Of a stretch of 64,000 nucleotides of DNA, positions 57,430 to 64,000 are shown piece after piece. A model generated the notes under the pieces. The model saw only the letters and a program-made list of their open reading frames with translations, made no database searches and was not told the origin of the DNA. The DNA is from Mesorhizobium sp. (GTDB lineage Bacteria; Pseudomonadota; Alphaproteobacteria; Rhizobiales; Rhizobiaceae). Within the stretch, counting starts at the first letter, position 1. Every line of letters starts with the position of its first letter. The position numbers and the translations under genes are program-made. Where the stretch lies: contig JAIPUZ010000113.1 of the NCBI GenBank assembly GCA_022833215.1, positions 1-64,000 of the forward strand, written 5' to 3'.

Positions 57430-58908
57430 ATGGACTTCCTTACCAATCCGAACACCTCCGGCCTGGGGGTGGCGGGCGAGATGACCTCGCAGCAGCTGCA
57501 GGAACTGCAGAAATCGCTGCAAGCCGGCTATGGCTCGGACATGGCTGAACTGCAGGGCGGCTCGGCGCTGCGTATCCAGTCCCTGGATACCACGCTGCAG
57601 GCCACCGTGCAGGACAACAAGCACTTCGCGCTGTTCAACGCGCTGGCGAAGCCCAAGGCGACGGCGGTGCTGGACGAATGGTCCGAGCAGAAGTCGATCG
57701 GCGGCTGGCTGGGCTCGACCTTCAACACGCAGGACGGCGCGGCCATGGAAACGCATGGCGAGTACCAGCGCATGGTCGGCAAGGTCAAATACCAGACGAC
57801 CTACCGCAAGATCCCGATCGTGCTCGACCGCCAGAACAACCTGTCCGATCCGGTCGCACTGGAAACCGTCAACGGCACCAAGCAGCTGCTGTCCGATATC
57901 GAGTTCGGCCTGTTCGAGGGCGACGACGAAGTTCTGCCCCTGTCGTTCCCCGGCATCACCAAGCAGATCGAAGATCTCGGCAGCACCGATCACGTCATCG
58001 ACATGAACGGCCAGCCGCTGGACAAGGTCGACCCCGTGATGAAGGCAGCGCAGACCGTGTTCGGCTTCGGCAACTTCGGGGTGATCACCGACCTGTACAT
58101 CCCGCCCAGCATCCAGACCGACCTGAACAACCATCTGGATCCCGCCTTCCGCGTGGCGCTGGACAACACGCCGAACAGTATCGCCTACGGCACCCACGTT
58201 CGTGCGATCCAGACGTCTTGGGGCGCCATCGCCACTCGCAACGACGTGTTCATCCGCGATGCCGAGGGCTACCTGAAGAAGCCCTTCGAGGTCCGCAACC
58301 CCATCCTGCTGGAAGTGGCCGTCAAGAACGCCAACTTCAAGCCCGCGGGCGTGACGGCGGTAGCCGATGCCAGCGGCGGTGCCAGCTCGCGCTGGAACGC
58401 TGATCGTGCCGGCGACTACGTCTACGCGGTCACCGGCATCAACAAGGACGGCGAGACGCAGGCGGTGTTCCCGTCCGGCGGCGCGGTGACCGTGGCGGCC
58501 GGTGGCAAGGTGGTGATCACCATCACTCCGTCTGCGGCTGGTTCCGAGACGGGTTACGTGATCTATCGCGGCCGGCAGGACTCCGCCAGCACCGAACTGC
58601 ACGATCTGCGTGAAATGGTTCGCGTACCGAAGGAGCAGTCCGGCAACACGGTGTACGAGGACATCTGCCGCGCGATCCCCGGCTCGACCTCGGCCTACGC
58701 GCTGAACCTGTCGGCGGCGGACCATGCCATCGCCTGGCGGCAGTTCCTGCCGATGCTGAAGATCCCGATGGCGGCGGTGAACTCGCCGATCATCCCGTGG
58801 CTGCAGATGATCTGCGGCTACCTGCGGATCACCAAGCGCAACCAGCACGTCGTCATCAAGAACGTCGTGCCGCGCAGCGCGAGCTGGAAGCCTTTCACGA
58901 ACGCGTAA
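57430..58908 (+). CDS. Major capsid protein
   Basis: 492 residues. N-terminal QKSLQAGYGSDMAELQGGSALRIQ, then FALFNALAKPKATAVLDEW, MVGKVKYQTTYRKIPIVLDRQ and FGFGNFGVITDLYIPPSIQTDL: an HK97-fold phage capsid. Residues about 300-400 (DYVYAVTGINKDGETQAV ... GYVIYRGRQ) look like an inserted fibronectin-III-type domain, probably surface exposed. TCTCAGGAG gives strong translation. Confidence 0.88.
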   Translation: MDFLTNPNTSGLGVAGEMTSQQLQELQKSLQAGYGSDMAELQGGSALRIQSLDTTLQATVQDNKHFALFNALAKPKATAVLDEWSEQKSIGGWLGSTFNTQDGAAMETHGEYQRMVGKVKYQTTYRKIPIVLDRQNNLSDPVALETVNGTKQLLSDIEFGLFEGDDEVLPLSFPGITKQIEDLGSTDHVIDMNGQPLDKVDPVMKAAQTVFGFGNFGVITDLYIPPSIQTDLNNHLDPAFRVALDNTPNSIAYGTHVRAIQTSWGAIATRNDVFIRDAEGYLKKPFEVRNPILLEVAVKNANFKPAGVTAVADASGGASSRWNADRAGDYVYAVTGINKDGETQAVFPSGGAVTVAAGGKVVITITPSAAGSETGYVIYRGRQDSASTELHDLREMVRVPKEQSGNTVYEDICRAIPGSTSAYALNLSAADHAIAWRQFLPMLKIPMAAVNSPIIPWLQMICGYLRITKRNQHVVIKNVVPRSASWKPFTNA

Positions 58909-58961
58909 TGGCTTGAAACTGGGCGGCTTCGGCCGCCCGGTTCATCACAGGAGGTTTCACT

Positions 58962-59372
58962 ATGAGCAAGACCGTTCAGGTAGTCCGGCAGAAGCCCGGC
59001 CTGCTGACCCCCATCAACGGCGTGGCCTTCAAGCCGCACGCCGAAGGCTCGATCTCGGAGCCGATCACCGTCGAGGTGGCCGAGAAGTTCCTCTGCGCCC
59101 CGGGCTACGTGGTGGTCGAGGACACCAAGGCTGCCGAACGTCAGCTGGCCGCTGCCGAGCAGAAGGCTGCAGATGAAAAGGCCGCGAAGGAAGCTGCCGA
59201 GAAGGAAGCCGCTGCCACTGCTGCCGCTGCTAAGGCGGCTGCAGACGCGGCTGCCGAAAAGGCTGCCGTCGAAGAAGCGGGCAAGAAGGCCGAGGCGAAG
59301 GGCTCACGCTCGAAGTCCGGCGACACCAAGCAGACCACCGGCGCCCCGGAAGGCGAGGGCTCGGTTTTCTAA
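58962..59372 (+). CDS. Small head protein with Ala/Lys/Glu tail
   Basis: 136 residues. A short beta domain (VQVVRQKPGLLTPINGVAFKPHAEGSISEPITVEVAEKFL) and a long single helix AAEQKAADEKAAKEAAEKEA with an SRSKSG end. Probably a capsid accessory protein; family not recognised. CAGGAGG sets the start. Confidence 0.6.
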   Translation: MSKTVQVVRQKPGLLTPINGVAFKPHAEGSISEPITVEVAEKFLCAPGYVVVEDTKAAERQLAAAEQKAADEKAAKEAAEKEAAATAAAAKAAADAAAEKAAVEEAGKKAEAKGSRSKSGDTKQTTGAPEGEGSVF

Positions 59373-59381
59373 GGAGCGACT

Positions 59382-59780
59382 ATGTCGGATCCGTTTTTCC
59401 CCGTCAGCGTGCGCGAGACGCTGAACAAGATGAACCCGGCCGCAGCCCGCGTTGGGCTCGGAGATATCGTCGCCGATCTGCAAGAGAAAGCGGCGGAGCC
59501 GGATGCTCCGGCGGATATTCCCCCGGCCACGACGGCCGAGCCCGGGCTGATGTCGGCGCAGGACAAGTCGAAGCTGAACGGGATCGCTGCTCAAGCAACC
59601 CGCAACGAGACCGACGCGAACCTCCGAGACCGTGCGAACCACAGCGGCTCGCAGGCGGCGACCACGGTGAACGTGGCGGCTGACGCAGCCTCGGGAGTCG
59701 CCGCTGGTAACCTGCAGGTGGCGTTCGTTGCCCTGGCGAACCGGGTGAAGACGCTCGAGGACGCCGCCGGCGGCGGCTGA
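59382..59780 (+). CDS. Fibre-type repeat structural protein
   Basis: 132 residues. TTAEPGLMSAQDKSKLNGIAAQATRNETDANLRDRANHSGSQAA is the familiar tail-fibre connector repeat (GLMSxxDKxKLxGIxxxAT). It sits unusually among head genes, so it may decorate the head or neck. AAGGAG precedes the ATG. Confidence 0.65.
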   Translation: MSDPFFPVSVRETLNKMNPAAARVGLGDIVADLQEKAAEPDAPADIPPATTAEPGLMSAQDKSKLNGIAAQATRNETDANLRDRANHSGSQAATTVNVAADAASGVAAGNLQVAFVALANRVKTLEDAAGGG

Positions 59781-59847
59781 TTCCCCTCCTGTTTCATGGC
59801 CCTTTGGGCGCGGGCCGCATCTGCGGCCCATTTATTTGCGAGGCATC

Positions 59848-60939
59848 ATGGCATCCATCATCGCCGGTACGGACTCTACCTTCACCGTCTCGGTGCAGAC
59901 CGATGGCCGGCCTGTGCCACTCAGCGGCAGCGTGACCGCCCGGGTCATGACCATGGACGCGCGCACGACTGTCGTGCCGCAGTTCAATCTCGACGAGAAC
60001 GGCGAGGGTGCGGATTGGCCCGATGGCGTGGCTGCGGTGACGCTGACCGGCGCCCAGACCGCAGCGCTGGAGCCGCGCGAGCACATGCTGGTGCTGCAGG
60101 GAGGCTTCGGCATCAAACGTTTCAGCCTGCGGGTGGAGACGCTGACCGTGCCGACCCGTAATTCCCTGTTTGTGCGGGATCTGGTTGTGGACGAAATCCG
60201 CCGCGACCGCATCATGGCTGCCGCTACCAGCCTGCTTGCCGGGATCGAGGTATCCGACGACTATATCTGGGACAAGGTCCGCGCGGCTGAGTCCGAGGTC
60301 GCGCACACGTTGCGCGTGCCGCTGGTGCCGACGAAGTTCTTCCCGATCAAGCCCACGCAGGCACAGATCGACGCTCTTGAGGGCATGGCGTGGGCGGTTG
60401 ATCCTGCCTACGACTACCACCCCGACATGTTCCACTTCGAGAAGTGGGGCTATTTCATTGCTCGTCAGCGGCCGATTATCTCGGTCGAAAGCCTGCGCTT
60501 CGCATACCCGTCACAGGAGTCCGGCTTCTTCGACATCCCCTTGGACTGGATCCGTATCGACGCGAAATACGGCCACGTCCGCCTGGTGCCGTCCAGCCCG
60601 GCGGTGTTCGCCACCATGGACGCCTTCATCATGACGGCGCTCGCCAGTTCGCGGTCGATCCCCTTCATGATCCAGCTTTCCTATACGGCCGGGCTGGAGG
60701 ACGTGGACCAGAACTACCCGGAGCTGCCCGACATCGTGAAGCGCCTTGCGGTGCTGAAAATCGTCTCCGACACCTTCCTTCCGCAGTCCGGCTCGATCAG
60801 CGCCGATGGCCTGTCACAGTCCATCAGCGTGGACATGGACAAATATCAGGAGGCGATTGACGCCGCGCTCAATGGCCCGCCGGGCGCGAATGGTGGCCTT
60901 GTCGCCAAGCTGCACGGCATCCGCACGCTGGTGATCTGA
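59848..60939 (+). CDS. Head-tail connector protein
   Basis: 363 residues. The N-terminal beta domain (STFTVSVQTDGRPVPLSGSVTARV) is followed by DDYIWDKVRAAESEVAHTLRVPLVPTKFFP and IPFMIQLSYTAGLEDVDQNYPELPDIVKRLAVLKI, matching the gp6-like adaptor that extends the portal. ATG 59848 chosen because GCGAGG precedes it. The stop overlaps the next ATG. Confidence 0.75.
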   Translation: MASIIAGTDSTFTVSVQTDGRPVPLSGSVTARVMTMDARTTVVPQFNLDENGEGADWPDGVAAVTLTGAQTAALEPREHMLVLQGGFGIKRFSLRVETLTVPTRNSLFVRDLVVDEIRRDRIMAAATSLLAGIEVSDDYIWDKVRAAESEVAHTLRVPLVPTKFFPIKPTQAQIDALEGMAWAVDPAYDYHPDMFHFEKWGYFIARQRPIISVESLRFAYPSQESGFFDIPLDWIRIDAKYGHVRLVPSSPAVFATMDAFIMTALASSRSIPFMIQLSYTAGLEDVDQNYPELPDIVKRLAVLKIVSDTFLPQSGSISADGLSQSISVDMDKYQEAIDAALNGPPGANGGLVAKLHGIRTLVI

Positions 60940-61592
60940 TGAGGCTCAATCCAAGCGCTTTCAACCGGTTTCTCGACGGGATCGGTCAGTCGTTCCTGTG
61001 GCGGCGCAGCGATGCGTGCCCTTGCTACAATCCCAACTCCGGCGCGGCCAATCCTCGGTGCCCGCACTGTGGCGGGAAGGGACGCATGTGGCACCCACCG
61101 GTCCCAGCAAAGGCCGGCGTCGCCTCGGCGAACGTCCAGCGAGAGTGGGCGCGCTCCGGCATGTGGGAGAACGGCGACCTTGTCCTGGCGATCCCCGGCA
61201 ACTCTCCTATGTGGGGCATGGGCCAGTACGACCGCGTGACCATGCTCAACGCCACCGACCAGTTCTCGGTGACGTTGACGCGCGGTTCGCCGGTGGAGAG
61301 CTTGCGCTTCACCGTGGTGGCCGTCGAGCGCGTGTTCTGGATCGATCCGCAGACGCAGGAGCTGGTCGACGGGTCTGCGCCGGCGGTATCGGATGACGGG
61401 ACGCTTGCGTGGCCGAATGGCGGGCCACCCGTGGGCGTGGGCTACACCATCACCGGCACCAAGCACCTCGACTACTATGTCTATGGGCAGCTTCCCCGGA
61501 ACCGGAACGAGCACCACGGTGCCCGGCTGCCGAAGGCCGCGGTCCTGCGCAAGTGGGATCTGCTCGGGCGCGGCAACGCCGCCGGCTACTAG
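60939..61592 (+). CDS. Head-tail joining protein with zinc motif
   Basis: 217 residues. SDACPCYNPNSGAANPRCPHCGGKGRMWHP is a CxC...CxxCxGxG zinc knuckle; the rest is beta-rich (GDLVLAIPGNSPMWGMGQYDRVTML). Resembles Mu-like and other myovirus neck proteins. Overlaps the converging tail-completion gene by 4 bases. Confidence 0.7.
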   Translation: MRLNPSAFNRFLDGIGQSFLWRRSDACPCYNPNSGAANPRCPHCGGKGRMWHPPVPAKAGVASANVQREWARSGMWENGDLVLAIPGNSPMWGMGQYDRVTMLNATDQFSVTLTRGSPVESLRFTVVAVERVFWIDPQTQELVDGSAPAVSDDGTLAWPNGGPPVGVGYTITGTKHLDYYVYGQLPRNRNEHHGARLPKAAVLRKWDLLGRGNAAGY

Positions 61593-62455
61593 CCGAGGGT
61601 GCGCTTGACGGCTTCCTGAAACGCCTTCTCCGCGAGAGGGCGCATTTCTTGCTCGACCTGCTGGGCGATGTTGCGCGCACCCTCGGGCTTGGTCACCCAG
61701 CCGGCCTGGCCTTCCATGATGATCCTGAAGGTGAGGAAGGCGCTGGACGGCGCGTTCGGCGTGCCAGTGTCGAAGCGCACCATGCCTTTGAAGCGGCGGC
61801 GTTCCTCGGCGGTCAGGCCCTCGACGCCCTTCAGGTCTTTGCCGCGCAGGCGCTGGCCCCACGCATAGATGTTCTTGTTCACCATCGTTGCGTTCCGGCT
61901 GGCCGGGCTGGACAGAAACGCGCTTTGCCCAGCCGCCGGCGCCATTCCCGATCCTGGCGACATGGAGGTGATCTGGCCTGCGGGGCGCTCTGTCCGGCCG
62001 ATGACGGTCGTGGGCGACAGCGCCTTCGCCATGGCGTGCACGGACGGCGGCATGGGCTTGCTGTGCGCACCGTGGCCGGGCGTGTTGTGGCGCATGGGGA
62101 TCACCAAGAACCGCTTCCCGTTCTTGGCCGAGCGCCGCACCTTGGGGCTCGTGTCGAGCATCTTCTTGAGGTCGCGCCCAGGGCGGCCTGACTCGATCTC
62201 GCTGGCTTGGTCGTAGGACGCTTCCACGACGGCGGAGAAGTCGCCCGTCATATGCCATTTGATCGACTCGGCATAGGCGTCCTTCTCGCCAGACCAAATG
62301 CCGGACTGCTTGAGCACCGCTTCCTTCCAGTTCTCGTGCATCTGGAACGCGATGGCGCGCACGGCCTGATTCAGCAGCGGGAACACCTCCTTGGTGATCG
62401 CGCCCTTGATGTCCATGACATGGCCGAGGTCGAGGTTGACTTTAAATCTGATCAT
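61589..62455 (-). CDS. HK97 gp10-like tail completion protein, on the opposite strand
   Basis: 288 residues. LNQAVRAIAFQMHENWKEAVLKQSGIWSGEKDAYAESIKWHMTGDFSAVVEASYDQASEIESGRP is the gp10/neck-completion pattern, with VIPMRHNTPG and FLTFRIIMEGQAGWVTKPEG later. It is inverted within the operon but carries its own late promoter. ATG 62455. Confidence 0.72.
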   Translation of the reverse strand: MIRFKVNLDLGHVMDIKGAITKEVFPLLNQAVRAIAFQMHENWKEAVLKQSGIWSGEKDAYAESIKWHMTGDFSAVVEASYDQASEIESGRPGRDLKKMLDTSPKVRRSAKNGKRFLVIPMRHNTPGHGAHSKPMPPSVHAMAKALSPTTVIGRTERPAGQITSMSPGSGMAPAAGQSAFLSSPASRNATMVNKNIYAWGQRLRGKDLKGVEGLTAEERRRFKGMVRFDTGTPNAPSSAFLTFRIIMEGQAGWVTKPEGARNIAQQVEQEMRPLAEKAFQEAVKRTLG

Positions 62456-62477
62456 GCTGCCAGCGTACCGTCACGCC
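62456..62477 (-). promoter_or_regulatory. Class III (late) promoter, minus strand
   Basis: Minus strand GGCGTGA-CGG-TACGCT, ATG 62455 exactly 22 bases after the first G. Back to back with the plus copy at 62481. Confidence 0.6.
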
Positions 62478-62480
62478 ACG

Positions 62481-62502
62481 GTCGTGACGGCATCATGCTT
62501 TC
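62481..62502 (+). promoter_or_regulatory. Class III (late) promoter
   Basis: GTCGTGA-CGG-CATCAT; ATG 62503 exactly 22 bases after the first G. Confidence 0.7.
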
Positions 62503-63375
62503 ATGGTCATTTCGGTCCATCCCCTTCCTGTCGGTAACGCCATGAAGCTGCGCCTCGCCCCTCCGGCCGGGGCTGCAGCTTGGCGCATCCTGCGCAAGGA
62601 TGGGGACACGTTCACCGGCCCGGACGATCCCGGCGCCCTTATCGCCTATCAGGGCGACGACCTGACCGTTATCGACCACCAGTTTCTGCGCAACGCCGTC
62701 GAGGTGTTCTATCGGCCGTATTACCTGGTGGACGGCCAGTTCGTCGCCGGGGAGAGCGTCAGCGGCGTTCCGGCACCGGCCTACGAGGACCAGTCGCAGG
62801 ATGCGTTTGATATCCTGCGCGAGCGGCTTGAAGCCGGCCTTAAGGTCGAGGTCGATCGTGGTGTGCTGCGCGCCGACGCGGGCTTTATCCAAGTGATGAC
62901 CGCGCCGCCGCCCTACGACAACAACCTGCGCTTCCCGCTCGTGTCGATCCATCTGGAGAGCGATGCACCGCAGGAGCGAGCCATCGGCGAGGAATTCGAC
63001 GGGATCGGCGAGGATCCGCTGACCGGCGATTTCCTCGACGGCCATGGCTGGGTCGCCTCGGTTCGCATTTCCGTTGTCGGCTGGTCGCTGAACCCCGACG
63101 AGCGCAACGAGCTACGCAAGGCCCTGCGCCGCGTGGTCATAGCGAATTTCGAAGTTTTCGCCTCCCACGGCATGGATCAGGTGAACTTCGAGCAAACGAA
63201 CAACGAACTGCTGAACGGCGAGCAGGGGGCCAACCTCTACCTCGCCGAGGGCACCTTCTCCTGCATCGCGCCCGTGTCTGTGGCGACCCGTCGCGAGCCG
63301 CAGCAACTCCAATCCATATCCATCGGGGTCAACGATGTCGAAAATCCGTTCAGCGACTGCGGATGCTCCGGCTGA
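62503..63375 (+). CDS. Tail-terminator-like protein
   Basis: 290 residues. FPLVSIHLESDAPQERAIGEEF, WVASVRISVVGWSLNPDERNELRKALRRVVIANFEVF and FSCIAP fit myovirus tail-end/neck proteins that sit before the sheath. The first ~100 residues look like an extra domain. Overlaps the next gene by 41 bases. Confidence 0.65.
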   Translation: MVISVHPLPVGNAMKLRLAPPAGAAAWRILRKDGDTFTGPDDPGALIAYQGDDLTVIDHQFLRNAVEVFYRPYYLVDGQFVAGESVSGVPAPAYEDQSQDAFDILRERLEAGLKVEVDRGVLRADAGFIQVMTAPPPYDNNLRFPLVSIHLESDAPQERAIGEEFDGIGEDPLTGDFLDGHGWVASVRISVVGWSLNPDERNELRKALRRVVIANFEVFASHGMDQVNFEQTNNELLNGEQGANLYLAEGTFSCIAPVSVATRREPQQLQSISIGVNDVENPFSDCGCSG

Positions 63376-63586
63376 AAAGCCGGACGCCGCTCCGCCCGCA
63401 ACCGTCCCGCCCGCACCCGTCGAGCGTGTCGTGCTCGATGAGTTCTGCCGCCGGCTGTCCACGACGGACCGGCGGGTGGAACTGATCGCCGCGTTCCATT
63501 TCACGGAGCGCGATGCTGGCCGCACCTCCGATACCGAGCAGCAGTACCAGGCTCGGTACGAGGCCCTCATCAAGAAGCCTGTCTAA
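63335..63586 (+). CDS. Hypothetical pre-sheath protein
   Basis: 83 residues. Ala/Pro-rich start, then LDEFCRRLSTTDRRVELIAAFHFTERDAGRTSDTEQQYQARYEALIKKPV. Small proteins of this type often precede the sheath gene in myoviruses. Function unknown. Confidence 0.65.
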   Translation: MSKIRSATADAPAEKPDAAPPATVPPAPVERVVLDEFCRRLSTTDRRVELIAAFHFTERDAGRTSDTEQQYQARYEALIKKPV

Positions 63587-63598
63587 GCCGAGGTCATC

Positions 63599-64000
63599 AT
63601 GCCTGTATTTTTCAACGGTCGGCTGCTGATCACGCCGACCAGCGCCACGAAGGTCGACGACTCGGCCATGGCAAACCGGAACCTGACGGTCGGAAACAAC
63701 ATCCTGCTGATCGGTTCCAGCCTGGGCGGTACGCCGCAGAAGCCCCTGCGCTTCGGCGACCCCAACGAGGCCATTGCCCTGCTGCGCGGCGGCGACCTGC
63801 TGGATGCCGTCAAGAAGGCTTTCGATCCCTCGAACCAGACCGGCGGGCCGGCCGTGGTCACCGTCATCCGCGTGGATCCGGCGGCTGGCTCGGAGATCGT
63901 GCTGCAGAACGACGATGACGACTCTCCCGTCCCTGGCGTGAAGGTCGTTTCGGTGGATGCCGGCGAGCACACCACGAATATTCAGGTGCGCGTCGAGGAA
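63599..64000 (+). CDS. Tail sheath protein (C-terminus beyond the window)
   Basis: 134 residues in the window, frame open to the edge. MPVFFNGRLLITPTSATKVDD, GNNILLIGSSLGGTPQKPLRFGDPNEAIALLRGGDLLDAVKKAFDPSNQT and GPAVVTVIRVDPA are the N-terminal features of contractile tail sheaths. This identifies the phage as a myovirus. GCCGAGG precedes the ATG. Confidence 0.82.
   Translation, partial: MPVFFNGRLLITPTSATKVDDSAMANRNLTVGNNILLIGSSLGGTPQKPLRFGDPNEAIALLRGGDLLDAVKKAFDPSNQTGGPAVVTVIRVDPAAGSEIVLQNDDDDSPVPGVKVVSVDAGEHTTNIQVRVEE

Larger units (their letters stand above)
3684..64000. mobile_element. Myovirus-type prophage, left part (right end beyond the window)
   Basis: Everything from just after the tRNA-Arg is phage-like: recombination and replication genes, dozens of small overlapping ORFs, terminase, portal, capsid, connector and a tail-sheath start. 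The sheath implies a contractile tail. The left boundary is set by the last chromosomal feature (tRNA-Arg) and the first phage-like gene at 3912-4214. No integrase, repressor or right attachment site lies inside the window. The prophage therefore exceeds 60 kb. Confidence 0.85.

Overview
The window joins about 3.7 kb of alphaproteobacterial chromosome to the left part of a large, GC-rich prophage that continues past the right edge. The chromosomal end carries, on the minus strand, the ribosomal-protein/membrane-insertion cluster rpmH-rnpA-yidC (yidC cut by the window edge). On the plus strand it carries a sensor histidine kinase and a tRNA-Arg(ACG). The YidC and RnpA sequences and the Omp25/31-type porin suggest Rhizobiales, possibly a Mesorhizobium-like Phyllobacteriaceae; this is inference from recalled family resemblance.

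The prophage starts just after the tRNA-Arg, where seven GGGCGC hexamers cluster. Its left arm (3.9-10.8 kb, minus strand) holds a RecD/Dda-like helicase, an excisionase-like HTH protein, a candidate ssDNA-annealing protein, an SbcC/RecF-like ATPase and a RecE-like exonuclease; a porin gene with its own terminator sits inside it. From a divergent promoter region near 10.9 kb the plus-strand genes run to the right. They begin with an HTH protein, a superfamily II helicase interrupted by an intein in its P-loop, an SSB-tailed protein, a VRR-NUC nuclease and a TOPRIM/DUF927 primase-helicase. They continue with many small phage proteins, RdgC, two zinc proteins, a candidate small terminase subunit, a ParB-methyltransferase fusion and a virion-type protein.

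A 1.4 kb stretch (26.44-27.89 kb) has no convincing gene but is packed with perfect long inverted repeats in a repeating modular layout; it may be a large structured RNA. From 27.9 to 37.2 kb comes a dense run of small genes, often with overlapping stop and start codons. It includes a Dam-type methylase, a MazG-like protein and a VapBC-like toxin-antitoxin pair on the opposite strand.

The late region begins at 37.4 kb. It contains a WGR/kinase-like/ADP-ribosyltransferase protein, a NUDIX protein, a free-standing HNH endonuclease, an unusual terminase with two ATPase domains and a portal. These are followed by a CAT-anticodon tRNA with initiator-like features, a Mu gpF-like head protein and a 1515-residue helicase-like protein. 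The prohead protease, scaffold-like protein, major capsid, connector and tail-completion genes come next, ending with the start of a contractile tail-sheath gene, so the phage is a myovirus.

Three recurrent regulatory signals are visible. One is a CTCAAATTTGAG-type box next to a -10 element. The second is a TTCCCG-N8-CGGGAA-type box. The third is GTCGTGA-N3-YANNMT, placed at a fixed distance (22, once 23 bases) before the ATG of eight late genes, which predicts leaderless late transcripts. Two AT-rich islands 28 kb apart share GGTTAC repeats and alternating purine-pyrimidine tracts. No integrase or recognisable repressor is present, so both may lie beyond the right edge.
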